Of a DNA stretch of 64,000 nt, positions 24,601-37,328 are shown in pieces. Origin of the DNA: Symsagittifera roscoffensis (lineage: Eukaryota > Xenacoelomorpha > Acoela > Convolutidae). The notes under the pieces are model-generated. The model saw only the letters and a list, made by a program, of their open reading frames with translations. It was not told the DNA's origin and ran no database searches. Made by a program: the position numbers and the translations under genes. The DNA lies in NCBI RefSeq assembly GCF_963678635.1, contig NC_087062.1:99007705-99071704 (forward strand), written 5' to 3'. The first letter of the stretch is position 1, and every line of letters starts with the position of its first letter.

Positions 24601-27600
24601 CCACCTCCCCCAGGAGTGTAAGTGCATGAGACCCAAATCGCATATTATTTCAACCGTGCTGGTTTATAATTTCAGATATTGGCGATGATTTCAAAGCAGA
24701 GAAAACTGAATAATAGTGAATGTCCTAGTTTGGAACTTTTGATCGAATGACATGGCCCGTTTGTTTTAAAAAAAACAAAGGTGATGCATGAGCTAGCTGA
24801 TGTAAAAAAAACAGAGCGTTGTCTAATTTTGTTCTAAATTACGATAGTTTGAGGCTCAAGACTGACGGTCAAACAATTTATTTGATTTAAAACATGTAAG
24901 AAAAGATGAGAGCCAACTACGAACATGTCTGCATTTCGCGCTATTTGTTTGACCTTTGAAGACCTAGTTATTTTGAAGACCTGATTCCTTTTATGGTTTG
25001 TCTAGTTCTTTTTTTTATTTGGTATGTTTAATTTAGTCTCCAGGGTATACATCGAGTACGTATGGCAACATGACCGCCACCTCCTCCACATGTGGCAAGC
25101 CCTGTTGCTCTTACTCGACCGCCAGCCCACCCCTCTCAAATCAGAGAGAGCACAAAGTAGGGGCAGGATTGCTCAACTACCCCTCTATGGACCCAGCAGT
25201 ATCGGCCGAGTCCCCCCATCTTAGCGCCTCGTGTTGCTTCACAAAGAGCTGTGCAATTAACAACATAGGAAACCACCAGAACAAAGATCAACAAGGGGCA
25301 CTTTCACAAAGGTCCTCTCCACTGCAACCTTCCAATTACCAACTCAGGTACTGAAGCATTCGGATGAAAAATCGGATAGTACAGTTATTACATAAAACAG
25401 CAGTTGATTGGTGGCAAAGAATTATCAATACGTATTTAAGTTCTATTTGAGACGAGTGCGCATTATCACAAGTATAGGCTTAAACTGTTTTAGTCTGTTT
25501 TGTTTGAAAGGGGTAGATGTATACCTATCAAAACTTGATTTAAGAGATAAATTTGGTCTATTTTTTAATGAAGGAAGAAGGATGAAAAAATGGCGTTCGT
25601 GAAGTTTTTCTTACAGTTAGTTCTAAATAGTTCCAACTAAAACGAATGATTTTTGATTGACACTAGGTAAAAATAACATGCAAAAAAGGTATGAGTTTTT
25701 TTCAACTCTTATTGAGTAGTTGATTCAAAGTTCAATTCAGTAGAAGTAAGAAGTGTTTTCGGATCGAGAAATAAATTTAAAACACTGACTCGGCTCGACT
25801 GATAGGATCATTTTGTATCTCTCTCGACAAGTTTCAGGTTTAAAAAAGCGTCATCTCTGTGGCAGAAACCTTATAGAAGTATAAAGTGTAAAAGAACCAA
25901 AAGATTACGAGATGTCTTAAAATTTGTTCACGCTCAATTTTGATTTTTCGCGGTTTGATTTTTGATTTCTTTTCAAGTTCAGTTCATTTCCTTTGTTTAA
26001 AGGAAGGCAAACTCTAGTATCGAACAGTGGAAGTGTAGAGGTCACGATAAATATGAACATCTTGGAGTTTCGAACCTGGATTTTAATTTCAGATTTCCCT
26101 GTTTTCTCAAATTAAGTTAATTTTATCCAAAAAAGTCAATCATAAATTTTCATGAACATTGATGAGCTTCAAGTGCGAATATCCTTTTCTTTGAATTTCG
26201 AATGTTAAATATTTTCTAAAAACCAGTCGGTATTATACCATTGCAAAGCAGAAATATGAGTGGGTGAAACCAACCGGAATTTATAAGAACATAAAACGAT
26301 CAGAAACTAATATGTAAGTGCTTAATATTTTGTATGATTTATATGGGTTATACGTTGACTAGTTCATATAGTAACTAGAGTCAATGAACGAAATGAACAG
26401 ACTAATTTTATTCTTGTCAGTGTTTGAAAAAATTGTTCATGCACAAAATTATGTTTCAGCGGTTTGACGTTGTTTTTTATTTAAGTTTTATGTATTTGAT
26501 AAATGAAGATCAAATTACGCTCACCAGCAATGAAATTTTTATGGTTGATTGCGTCATTGGTTTCAAATAAATCAACGTGAACAAGAATACAATGAATATC
26601 AACATGGATGCTCTCCAAAATAATTACCTAACTAATTTTGAATTATAATTACAGTTCAATGAACTAGCATATTTTTCACTTATTTAGGCGCGCCTTTAGT
26701 CAAGCAGGGAGTGTTTGAATTTTGTCACTTTTTCTGGTTGTTAAATTTTCGTTGCCTTAACAAAATATTTACAGTTTTTTGATTACATTAGTTAGTCTGT
26801 ACACAATCTGAGCGTAGTGTCATACTAAGATTTCCTCTTTTGCCCAATTTAAGTAGCAAATATTATAAAAAGTGTTCACTTACGCTATTACTGTATAGCA
26901 TGTATTCAAAAGCGTTTTAATAGAATTTTTCATTTTTGCTTAGTTTAAGGCAAGTTTTATGTTTGAGAAAAACGGGTGTTATGAAATTGTACGGGAATTG
27001 GTTTTTTTGTGAGGCGCATAAGAAAATTTTGCATTTTTTGCTGAAATTTTAATTTTCATGGAGAACAGCTTCACTGATTTTTTTTCCAAATGTAGCAATG
27101 GAAGACCGATAACGCCACTGTGCGTCTGAATATCAAGCTAGTCTTTTTTACCTTAAGTTATTCCCCACGTTCTACATTCTTCGAAAGTTTTAGTCTTTTT
27201 TCGATTCGTTTCAGTTTCATTTTCGGATAAATTTACCTGCCAGATGTGAGTTCAAGGCTCAATCGAAAGAACTTGTCATCGGGATCTCCCCTGCAAAAAC
27301 TGTTACGCCCTAATTTGACCAGTTTTTTTTTGTAAGAACTACCCTGTCAAATCCGAGATTGAGATTTCTATCAGTATAACAGGTAGTAGAGGGTTTTTAA
27401 AATTTTCTCTTTTCTCGATAAATTTTCTCCCACATATATGATTAAGAGTCCCGCCGAAGGAGAATAACGTTGGGATCTTCCCTGCTTAAACGGTTTTAGC
27501 TATTTTCTGTAAAAAAGCAAAGATAACCATAAGCAAAGTTCATTTTTTGAACTTTTCTGTACCATTTTTTGAGAGTTTCTAGAGCATTAACCTGCCAAAT

Positions 27601-29693
27601 CTGCATGAAGGATTCAATCGAAAGAATGGGTTGTGAGATTTTTTTGTACAGAAGCTGCTACTGCTTAATTTAGATAAAGAAATGAGTATAAACCAAGCAG
27701 AAATCCGTTTCAGTCAGGTTTTTTCACTGTTCTCAAATATTATCCTGTAAAATCTGATTATAGGTTCAATCGAAAAAATAGATTTTGGGTAACTTACGTG
27801 CATTAGGAGCATTCCCTGCTTTAGTAGAGAAAGTGGTAGGATTTAAGAAAATTCTTAGAATTTTTGTTCGTACTGTTTGGAAACTTTTTCGTTTTTTTTT
27901 CTCGGAGATCGAGTTGTAGAAATCTCCCCTTATAGCGGTAATTGCCTTTAGCAGAGAAACCACCATGTTTTTGGGTGAAGTTGTTTTTTGACTTTTGGAA
28001 AATTACGCGTTTCTTTCCGCATCAGTAAAATATTTTCTAAAGAAAGAAAGTGGAAACATTTACCTCCAGTGTTAGCTGGGCCGCTAATGTCTGGCTGTCG
28101 ACTAATGTAAATGGCGCGTTTGCGGGGGCGTAAGCCTCTCGATCGGTTAGTCCGTGGTTCTAATCGGGCCCATAGACAGTTTTTATTTTTCAATACTTTT
28201 TTTTGCTTTTTTCCATTTTGTGCCTTTTTGGAGTAGTTCTTACTGTTTTCTCGCTTGTGTATGCTAAGTGCAGCTTCGCGTCTGTATAAAACTGATCTAT
28301 TTTTGCGGTGTTTTTTTGATACCTTCCTGATTTGATTTCACATTTATTGACCTCTGAGCAGGCAAATTACGCTCTATGGTAAAAAAACTGAAGGAGATAA
28401 GCACAAAAATATACTCTGACTTCTAGTTTTAAAAGAGGGGTTCGAATTTTTGAAATCCAAAATTACTTATTAATCGAGTTTTCTCAGAGTGGATTAGTTT
28501 TATCAGAAAGTGTCATAAATAAAGTTTACTGGTATTGATTGAGCTTAAAGTTAATGTAATTTGTTCTGTTATGTCCAAAAAAGAAAAAAAATGTTTAGAA
28601 GACTCAGAAATTAATTTTTTTTTTTTAGAAACGGCAAACACTAATGGCTGTTTTACTAAACAGCACAAAATATGTGATTTTTTTTCTACTAGATCAATGG
28701 CATCGTCTCCCAAAGCCTCTCACTCGCCTAACTCTTCTGGCAATAAGTCCCCAGTGCTGCCTATTCCCTTAGCTCTTCAGAGCAATTACAACAATATGAA
28801 TGGAGCTGGAAGCAATGGCGTCGGGACCAAGTTGTCCCAATGTCCCAGTCCGGACTACGGTGCAATGGGATACTTGTGGCCTCCTAACTCGCCTAAAGTC
28901 ATGTACCCGAACACAGGTAAGATAAGGCCTCTTTTTTGGATAAAAATCAGATCTCTTTAACTATTCCCGTTCCCTTCTTTGGTTCCTAGTAAAGAGTAGG
29001 CATCATTATAAAAAACTAAAGCAATGTTTAAGCACATGCCGATTCTGTATTTCTTGAACCACCCTTATTTGCAATGGGATGGGGGTAGGGGAGAAACGTA
29101 AACGTTTAAGAGATCCAAATAATTGTGCTGCTCGTGTTGACAAAGCATGTTTGGGAATACAATCCTTCGAAATAGTTGCGCAAGGAAACTTCAAGGAACT
29201 TTTGTTCCATCAAGTGGCAGCGGAGTTTTTTGGATGTGCCTTAAAACTCAATATCTGTCTTAAAACTCAATTAGCATACTTCTGTAGGATCTGAAAATAT
29301 GTTACGAAGAATAAACAGTTGCCAAGAAGTAACTACATAGATTTGATGAATAAAGGTTCACCATTAATAGCAAGCAGCCCATTCGACAAGCTACGCATCT
29401 GGGCATAAAAAGAAGGGATCATAAACTAAATTTGGCTAAGTATCAACCGCGTCAATTTTTATTATATGTATAAAGGTGACTCAATTTCAGGTGACTTCGA
29501 TGCTAGTGTGGGCTTGGGAGGAGTTGTGGGTGGAGTAACAGATAGTCAGCAGCAGCAGCCAGAGTACAATCTGCTGAGAGTGTTGATGGAGTCACAGCTG
29601 GAATACTACAACTCATTCCGATCCAGAAATCCGGCCAGGTCCCCCTCCCAGCCGCAACACTCGCCCCAACCGGGTCCATCCTCCACCTCATGA
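21068..29693 (+). CDS. OTUD5: OTUD5-type ovarian-tumour deubiquitinase, eight coding exons
   Basis: Exons read from splice signals: 21068-21652, 22180-22273, 22355-22419, 22988-23293, 24375-24617, 25037-25347, 28693-28916, 29491-29693. All phases join and the total is 2031 nt, 676 codons plus TGA. The start MTILPKKK matches the conserved OTUD5 N terminus. Residues 1-190 are low-complexity, with NSEDEYD before the catalytic domain. The OTU core holds Asp218-Gly-Ala-Cys221 (KEDGACLF) and a His near 326 (NNIHYNS), followed by [12 protein letters not shown] and a DWEAT/RDQEK helix. The C-terminal exon has a UIM-like stretch ([13 protein letters not shown]). Known role: cysteine protease removing Lys48/Lys63-linked ubiquitin, involved in innate signalling and chromatin control. 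It is about 100 residues longer than the human protein, mainly in the disordered tail. Confidence 0.93.
22180..23293 (+). CDS. OTUD5: OTUD5 exons 2-4 (OTU catalytic domain)
   Basis: Exon 2 (22180-22273) carries the catalytic Cys, exon 3 (22355-22419) the [10 protein letters not shown] helix, and exon 4 (22988-23293) the [19 protein letters not shown] and His-containing NIHYNSV segments. Intron 2 is only 81 bp. At the exon 2/3 junction the split codon gives Ser where human OTUD5 has Ala (RAISDQ versus RAVADQ). All catalytic positions are present, so the enzyme should be active. Confidence 0.92.
22407..22478 (+). repeat. Perfect 36-bp tandem duplication over the OTUD5 exon 3 donor
   Basis: The 36-bp unit (ctgcgattacatggtaagat followed by agaagctgccttgaaa) occurs twice without mismatch at 22407-22442 and 22443-22478. 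Each copy contains ATG|GTAAGA, so the exon 3 splice donor is duplicated. Use of the second donor would add codons GTA-AGA-TAG and end translation. Confidence 0.95.
23294..24374 (+). other. OTUD5 intron 4
   Basis: Runs from donor GGG|GTGAAA at 23293/23294 to acceptor TTTTTTAAG| at 24374. Nothing else is recognised inside; the open frames are AT-rich and pattern-free. Confidence 0.7.
27236..27800. repeat. Degenerate tandem repeat, about 160-190 bp period
   Basis: Four related units begin near 27236, 27428, 27588 and 27745. Most share a CTGCCA/GTAAAATCTG start, a TTCAATCGAAAGAA box and a later CCCTGCTT/CCCTGCAA box. Identity between units looks low, so this is an old array. Confidence 0.4.
28076..28171 (+). 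ncRNA. tRNA-like or SINE-head candidate
   Basis: Termini TGGGCC and GGGCCCA can pair, a B-box-like GGTTCTAATC lies near the 3' end, and a T run follows at about 28177 as RNA polymerase III terminators do. No clean D arm or anticodon arm can be drawn, and the length (96) would need a long variable arm. Probably a decayed tRNA or SINE fragment. Confidence 0.22.
28693..29693 (+). CDS. OTUD5: OTUD5 exons 7-8 (C terminus), left copy
   Basis: Exon 7 (28693-28916) encodes a Ser/Pro/Asn-rich stretch ending in [15 protein letters not shown]. Exon 8 (29491-29693) encodes the poly-Gln, UIM-like segment and a Ser/Pro tail. Both have good acceptors (CTACTAG and AATTTCAG) and fit the phase left by exon 6 (CTCAG|GTACTG). 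This is the nearest set downstream of exon 6, so it is taken as the main 3' end. Confidence 0.85.
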
Positions 29694-32600
29694 TGAGTGG
29701 CAACAAAGTGAGATCGCGAGGGGACCCCAAAATATGAACGCTGAGAAAGGAAACGAGAGCTGAGAGGTTGAAGTTGACCACAAGGGGAAATAAATGAAAT
29801 GTTGACAAATAATGACATAAAAAGTAAACTAAGGAAAACTATCCTTCATATGATTATTATTATTACTTACTATTTGTAGTTTTAGCAATAGAAATGATTT
29901 CAAGCTCTTTTCCATTCTATTTTCATAAGAGAAGAAGTCTTGAGATCAAAGAGAAGACTTATTTTTGTTACTTCGTTATGTGACAGGAGCGTCAAAGGGC
30001 TTTGTGGCTGTGTTTTTCCTCATCGTTTTAGGTATTTTGATTAAAATCAATGAGATTGTCTTGGATAAGAAAATCAAATTTCTACTGTTTTTAAGGGATT
30101 TTAGTAGGCAAAAGTGGAAACTGCCTTGAAAACAGTCTCTTTTCTCTCTCAGACCAATTTGACATAGAACCTATATTTTGGTCGATCTGTTCATTAGATT
30201 TGATTTCGGCGATCATACAAGATTCTTCGAAAAGAAAGTACTTGAAAACCGATAACTCATTCTTTGAAAAATCTTTAAAATTAATCATTTTCGTTTCCTC
30301 GATTTCACGAACACTTATACCTCTGTTCATTGGCTATATTCAGCTTTCTCAGTGAAGCTCAAGTTTATCGGATAAATCAGTTTATCAATTTTTCAACAGA
30401 TTATCAATTTTTCAAGTGTCAATGAACGAAGTGAAGACCCTTGTTTTATAGATTCAGGTTTCTCGAATTGGATTATGTTTCAAGCAAAATTCAATCAGAA
30501 TTGATTTCTGAAACCAAAAGCTTCAATGTTTTATGTACTTTTTTAAAAATGTGCTTGCCGCTTTGAAAAATCGGATGTAATTAACTTTTATATAGGTCAT
30601 GATTATTTTTTTACTATAATTTTCGTTTTTTTTTTCAGGAAAAGTCAGGCGCAACTTCGCGGTTTGACTTTTTGATTTCTTTTGAAGTTCAATTCATTTT
30701 GTTAAAAGATAGCAAACTCCACTATCGAATAGCAAAAGTGTGAAGGTAACAAAAAACATGGTCAACTTCCATGTTCCGAAGTGGATTTTGTCAGAATAAA
30801 CAGCGTGAAAAAACGATCTATTCATCCAGTTTTAAATAAATTGGGTTATTTTATCAAGAGTAATGAATTTAATGGGTACTTTTTAGTTTAAGTTTGTTTT
30901 GTTTAAAGGAAAAATTCTGGAAATTTGTTCACGCTCAATTTTGAGTTTTCGCAGTTTGATTTGTGATTACTTTTAAAATTCAGTGCATTCCCATTTTTAA
31001 AAGAAAAGTAAAATCCACAAATCGAACAACAAAAGTAAATGTGTCAATTCCCTAACGTTAACAACAATGTATGCAATGCGGAACTTACGGGCACCGGCCT
31101 TTTATCTGTGAAACTTTAACCAGAAAATTTGAAAGATGGTTTTTTTTTCACCAGACTCGATCAGCAAATTTGATTTACAGATACAGCGACGCAATTTACT
31201 CTGGCTAAAGACAATTTTAATTATTATTAACGGTTTTTCAGCGAAAGTTAATTAAAATTAACACTTCCTTTTCTAGTATCCACCACTTTTCACTCATCTT
31301 AATTGTTTTTTTTTTGTATTGTGGTCTGGTAAAAAGTCACTCTGATAAAAATTTGGTCTGGTAAAAGACATATCACGTAGAAATTGCATAAAAGACAGAA
31401 TTTACCCGTAGAAATAAAAGAACTTGATTTCTATGATAGCTGGCTTTTTTTTCGAAGTTGAACAATCCCAGATTCATCAAAATGGAAATTAATGATCAGA
31501 TTTCCCACCGGAAAAGAAGTTTTGCCTGCTGATCCAGTTTTCTCAAATTTTGTTACTTTTATTTAAAAAACTACCATTATAAATTGTTATACAAATTCAA
31601 AGAGATTTGATTCCATCTATTCTTTACTTGGAAGTTGAAAAGTTGAAGTTTTCAGTTTCTTGGCGCTCATTACGTCTGTTGGCTATGCTTTTTTTGTTTC
31701 TTGATAAATTAAAATTTGTTTTGTTATTGGGTTGCTAAAAATGAGTTAAGCAGAATTCAAAAAATTTATAGGCCAACCTCTGCCATCAATCGAGATCGTG
31801 CTATTAATTGCTATCACCATGCTTCAGCTAAAAAAAACGTATTAGTTTAAAAAAAAACAATTCTTGTTGAGTCAAAATGAAAAGCAGTTGAAGCCAGTCT
31901 CAAAAAAGTAAGCTTTTTAGAGCGCCTCAAACAAGTGTATTAATCAGAGAATGATTTTTTAAAAGAATTTTCTAAAAATAGTTTGCCAGAGCGCCAACCG
32001 CAGAGTCTCTTATATCAGTATGCTTATGATTAGCAAGAGATATCGAAAATTTGCTCGGCTCTGCTTGGATGGAGATTTATAGTTTTTTCAAATTTTCAAG
32101 TGTACACTTTCTCGGTTTTTTCCTGCAGCTGTGAATAAAGAGTTGAATTTTTTGATCGCAGATAATTGGAAACATTAAAACCCAATACCTTAAAAATTCA
32201 GTAGAGTTCAGCTGGTTTGTTCAATTTAACATAGTATTATCCTTAACTACTAACCAAGGTTATCCGACAAGCCTTGAAAAATTTTTAGTTCAGAGGATTT
32301 TCATAGGCCCTTGAAAGGTTGTTCATATTGTTTTTATTTGCTCTTTACAAACAAAAAACGTTGAACTGAGCAAACGGACTGACTAAATTTTCAGTTCTTT
32401 TGATTTAATTTCTAAAAAGAAAAAAAATTATTTGTTGAGAATCAATATTTCCAACCGTGATTGTCTATTTCCGCAGTATGTAAAATAACTGTGGTAGGTA
32501 AATTGCGCTTTCTAATTACAAAGCGCAATCTATTTCTGTTTCCGAAAGTGGATTTAATTTTTCTTAGATTTACCAGCGGAACAGAAAAACGTTCCAGATT

Positions 32601-33934
32601 GTTCCAGATTTCTTAAACCGGGTGAATTGTGTGAAAAAAATGCCAATAATGAATAGTTTTCGAAATTCAAAAAACCTTAACGTGAAGTACTTTTTATACA
32701 AAAATGGAAATTTGAAAAAAATTTCAAAAATTTCAAACGTTTTTGTTTGGTTTCCAATTGTTTCAACTTTCTGTGTTTCAACTTTTGACCTGCAGATTTG
32801 TCTTTTTTCTTTTTACTCTTAATTTGTTTTTACAAATTCACTTCGCATGAATTTACTTAGTGGAAGGTGAATTACTCTCTGCAATACGGAAACTCCATGT
32901 TGCTTCAAGAAATAAATGAATTTAGTTTCGAACGTGAATTTTAAGTTTAAGGTTTTCTAGCGGAATACAAGTTTACGAAATGCAAAAGTGTTGAACAATG
33001 AAAGTCAATTTTTTTTCAATTTAAGGGATTTTGTTTTGGCTTAGAAACATTTTTTGACGCATTTACAGCTGGCTTTTGGCTATGTGTAGAGATGCGTATA
33101 GGATAAACATAAAGGAGTCGGTCCCTCCGACCGACCTAGTTCCTCTACCATAAGGCAAATTTAATTTAAGCAGCTTTCTTTAATTTTTCTATAATTGACT
33201 GATTGATTGCCTCCATAGACTTTCATTTTTACTAGAATTATTGCCCTATCAAAATTTTGAGTTTACTCATCCCCTCGCACAAAAAAGGGAAAAGTTTGAA
33301 CCCGACAGACTTATAAGTCTGAGACGCTTGTTTTCCTGTTTTTAGTCCTAGCCATCTAAGAAGCCATGTTTAAAATAATAATAAAACGGTTCCCCTCGCG
33401 ATCAATTTTTAAGAGTTCTGTTAATAAAAAAAATTTCACAAAAATTGTTTTTTTTTTGTTAATTTTTGTTTTGTGAATCAAATTTCGAAGACTGTAGTCG
33501 ATTTTGATTAACTTACGAACTTACGTTCTAAGCTTTCCTCTTTCCTTAATCACACAAAGCATTGAAAACCTCCAGAGTTCAAAAAAGAATATATATTGTT
33601 TTTTATATAGTTTTTTATATAGTTTTTTAAAAGAATTTGGTTGGAGTTTTCTGCGCTGCTGCTACTTTCACAGCAAACGGCGGCACTTGTTTATTTTAGA
33701 AATGGTTGATGTTGTTCTCGGTTTTTTTGCATCGTTCTTAATAATTTCTGATAAAGAATAACTTCGGACAAAACTATTTGTAGGCAATTTTTTTTTAACT
33801 TGGGAATACTTTTCCTTCTAATTTGTAATTATCTGGTAGATTCAACGACAATCATGGCCGTGATTGTTGAGCCTGTTTTGATCGTGGTTTAAACTACTAT
33901 AAAAAGTTTTGTCGTTTGTTTTTTTTTGTCTATT
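29694..33934. other. Convergent intergenic region between OTUD5 and SCCPDH tails
   Basis: No gene is recognised in about 4.2 kb of AT-rich DNA. It includes two copies of the CGCTCAATTTTGAGT/CGGTTTGATT dispersed repeat and a GTCGGTCCCTCCGACCGAC inverted repeat at about 33119-33137. The same stretch recurs at about 41263-45528. Confidence 0.6.
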
Positions 33935-36900
33935 TCACGAAGGAAGTGACGTCTCCTCGATATTAAAAGTCACCCCAGCGTACTGTTTAAGTCGTTCTCT
34001 GAATGGAAATCCGAGGGCAGTTGCGGGAGTGTGGAATCCATAGGCGTCTTTTCCGTGCAAGGGGAGCGACTCGTGGAATTTGGAGAGCAATATGCCCGCC
34101 TCAATTGTCATCCGGGAGGTCAGTTGGTACTCTGGGTCCATACTTCCCTTCACTTCACACACTACTCGCTTCTGAATTGTAAAACAAAATCAACCTTGAT
34201 CTCATTGGAACTTTTGGGGATCAACGATATTTGAAAAAATATATATCGGTAAATCAGCTGTGATTTCTTGTCTTTTCGGCTTATATTTTCTTATGGAGGG
34301 TGAAAATTAGTCTCAGCCTTCTTCAAAACGGAGAACAAAGTCTCAAGGCGTTTTTCTTTGTGGCCATTGTGGCCTTGATAATTTATATCGGAAAAAGTTT
34401 TCACCAGTTAGAGTTCTGTTGAAGTAACTTAGAAAAAACAAATTCTTGTCATTAGTTTCTCGGACGAGTCTCGTCGTTACAATTATGTATCTCGAAATAG
34501 TAACACCAGAAAACAAATTCAGCAAACCTAAAACGAAAGCCAACAAAACTTTTAGTACAAAAAATTAAATTCGAATTATAATTGCGAGGATCTCAAGAAA
34601 AAATTAACTCAAAAGTAATATAAAAACAAGTTTCTGATATCAAAACCCCTGTTCACAAACTTAGCTTAAATATACTAGTTTTTTATAATTGATTTTTGGA
34701 GCCAAAATTGATTTAAAAAAGGTATTTTTAAAGAACTAATTCAATGTGATATTAGTTTTTTTTTGAAGTGAGCATGCCAGAAGTTCCACCGGTTGACCTC
34801 CAATACCTCCTGTGTCATTTTGTAAACTTCGTATATTTTCTGCCTAGAAATAGTTTCTTTTGATTATTATTATAACCGTTACTTGCTTTTATACAATTTC
34901 AAATTTTATAAGAGCTCGTTATGATATTTCCGTATCTGGAAACTGAAAGCATAGCATTTGGATTTTTTGCACATTTAAAAAATCAGTTCTCATGCTGTTT
35001 TTTCCAATTATGGACCTTTGTATGGAAATTGCACAGCTAACATATTTGGTCAATCTATATCCCTCTTACCTATAGCGAAAACTGTCTTTACTGAATACCT
35101 CGTGGTCGAAAATAAAAACAATCAAAGAAAATAGGTAGAACAATTTCATGCATCGGATCTTAATGATAAAGTATGAAACAACTGACCATTGGCGTGTGAG
35201 GTGATTTTCCGATGATGCGCATCTCAAAAGAGCAGTTCTTGAAGCCAGTTCTCGGATCAACCGGGTCTCCATGTTTAATACCTTGGGAACCTGCACAAAA
35301 GACGATTGAGAAATTTATCAAAAAACGAACTCATGTGAAAGAGCAAAAACTAAATGAGTTTCAAGAAGATCTTCTCCTGCAATTATACTCAAAGCTGATT
35401 TATGGAAAGCTAGCTTTGGAAATTAAAACTACTTAACGTGGTCGACTTCTAGTTTTGAAAGTGGTATTTAATTTTCGGATATTTCCCAGCGAAATAAAAG
35501 TTTTACTTTTTGCTTCAGTTTTCTCAAATTGGGTCAAATTGATCGAAAAATCTATGTAATTAGTGGCGGATTTTCAAAATTTTCTTTTGTCGACCTTTTT
35601 TTGTAGGTCGACCAAATTGATTTTTCGAGTTCTCCCAAAGCATTAAGCATTAAAGAGTCCCTGTTGTGCCCTATTTTCTGCGCCGCAGTCAAAGTTTTGA
35701 AAAAATTGGCCAAAAAAGCGTTTTTAAGCACTTAAAAATGATGACCAAAAAAATCGCATTTTTTCGACGCGCGCTCCCCCCTCAAAATTAGTATATATTG
35801 GCGCCAAGTGCGCCTTTAGAAAAATTTTTGGGTCCGTCGCCAAAAATGGATATCTCAAAATAGTACCAAGGGGCGACCCTTTGGGTCGGCAGGGGGTCGA
35901 ATCCCTGAGGGGGGAGGGAGGGATGACATTTTTTGAGAAAATCAATTTATCTGCTTTGATCGGATATTTAGAAATGGGGCCACTCAATCAACAACTTTTA
36001 AATCAGAAGCAGTTAAATTATGAGTACTTCTTCTCTATCGCTTACTTTTGAAGGACATTTTGCTGGACAGTTTGGCACTCATCCAGTTGGCATTCATGAC
36101 GACTTCGGTGTAGGTGAACTTGTCGCCATAACTCAGGAGGGAACTGCTTCGCCGCACCACTCTCGAGTTCACGGGACCTGCAGTATTCGGACTCGTCCAT
36201 AGTTTGATGTCCTGACAAAGTAATTTTATCAATTGATTAAACCAAAACTTAAAACTGGGTCAAATAGAATCTGGCTCAAATTATGGGTAATTTTTTAAAA
36301 AAGTGAACATATAGTATAATTGGTTATGAAGAAAACTGAAGCGACTAATTCATTTTTTTGCCAGTTGTTGAAATCTGTCTACGCTCGGAAGTGTTGAAGC
36401 AATTTTTATGGTCAAAAGTATCCTGGACCTGGTCAATTTTTTTTTAAAACTACGAAAAACGGCGTATTTTGATTTCAGTTAATGCAATTTATCAAATATA
36501 GAGAAAGGGAAAATTTGATGGCTGCACCTTCATGTAGACAGCGTTGACTGGGTCCGGGGGGTCCCTGTAGGTCTTGAGGTGTTCTGGGTTGTAGTACTGG
36601 GGGTCTGCTCTCATCTCGTCGTAGTAGGACTGGAACTCCTTGTGCAGGTTCTCCACCATCCAGTCCGCCGGAGACACCCCGGACACACCTGTCTAACCCA
36701 ATCACAACAAACAACAACAGAAAACAACAATAAACAACGACAACCAAGACACACAACAATTCAAGTGTTCACAAGCAGCGCATAAAAGTTAATAATAACT
36801 TTCTAATCACCCTATTGATCAAAACCCTCTTAAAATTTTGGTATCTCTCTGGACCGAAAATTTAAGTTTAGTCAAACTGTTTTTTTTTCAAGTAAGCGAA

Positions 36901-37328
36901 ATTACGAATTTTGCGGGTGAAATGAAAGTGAAAAAAATAAATTACTGTAAAAAATTGTGATCTTATAGTGCGCATTTAGATCTTATCGGTACATTCACAG
37001 CAGGACATTGAATTGACGATGGGAGGGGAAGGCTTAAGAGTTTTTTTTATCAATTTGTGTTCAACCTTTTGTTTTTCTTAAAAAGAAAATGGTAAGAGTT
37101 GTGTGGGCCGCAAACTAAAAAAAGATAATTGTTGACTGATTTTGATTCAATTGTCCTGCTTTGAAAAAAATTGGGTGAGCGAGTTTGGTTTGCATGCCTA
37201 CCTTCATGTGTGCGACTAGACCAAGACATTCAGAGGGCTCCTCCTTGAGAACATTCTTCATGTGGGCCACAACACTCAGAACTCCCAAGTCACTCACGAC
37301 AGAGTTGAATCCACACGCATTCACCACC
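33935..37328 (-). pseudogene. Orphan 3' half of the SCCPDH-like gene (exons 3-7), left copy
   Basis: Minus-strand exons 37328-37198, 36688-36528, 36211-36046, 35290-35187 and 34171-33935 match exons 3-7 of the full gene at 45.5-53.8 kb, with all frames and splice sites open. Exons 1-2, which carry the nucleotide-binding N terminus, are absent upstream, so on its own this set cannot make a working enzyme. It lies downstream of the full gene on the same strand and could be reached by read-through splicing. Called a duplicated gene fragment; it has not decayed. Confidence 0.8.
35570..35943 (+). mobile_element. hAT-like non-autonomous element, copy B (inside left duplicate)
   Basis: Begins GTGGCGGATTTTCAAAATTT, has CTGCGCCGCAG, TATATTGGCGCCAA and CCCTTTGGGTCGGCAG in the same order as copy A, and ends in a G-rich tract at about 35915-35930. 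It is in intron DNA between orphan SCCPDH exons 5 and 6. Its paralogue is at 47173-47546, so it predates the duplication. Confidence 0.65.

Larger units (their letters stand above)
25348..28692 (+). other. OTUD5 intron 6 (3.3 kb) with repeats and the left duplication edge
   Basis: No gene inside. 25920-26050 holds one copy of a dispersed repeat (CACGCTCAATTTTGA, CGGTTTGATT) also found at 30640-30760 and 30910-31030. 27236-27800 holds a degenerate tandem repeat. 28076-28171 holds a GC-rich tRNA-like segment. The large duplication starts at about 28184. Confidence 0.65.

Noticed and set aside
29503-29818. Minus-strand frames over OTUD5 exon 8 (and 41072-41387)
   Set aside because: Antisense shadows of a real exon, identical in both duplicates for that reason.
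33119-33137. GTCGGTCCCTCCGACCGAC hairpin as a structured RNA or terminator
   Set aside because: Single short imperfect stem with no T-run or conserved context, present twice only because of the large duplication.
36475-36785. Other-frame and opposite-strand open frames over orphan SCCPDH exon 4 (and 48078-48388)
   Set aside because: The SCCPDH reading frame with splice sites explains the coding signal; the others are shadows, including a repetitive Val/Leu stretch from CAACAA-rich intron.
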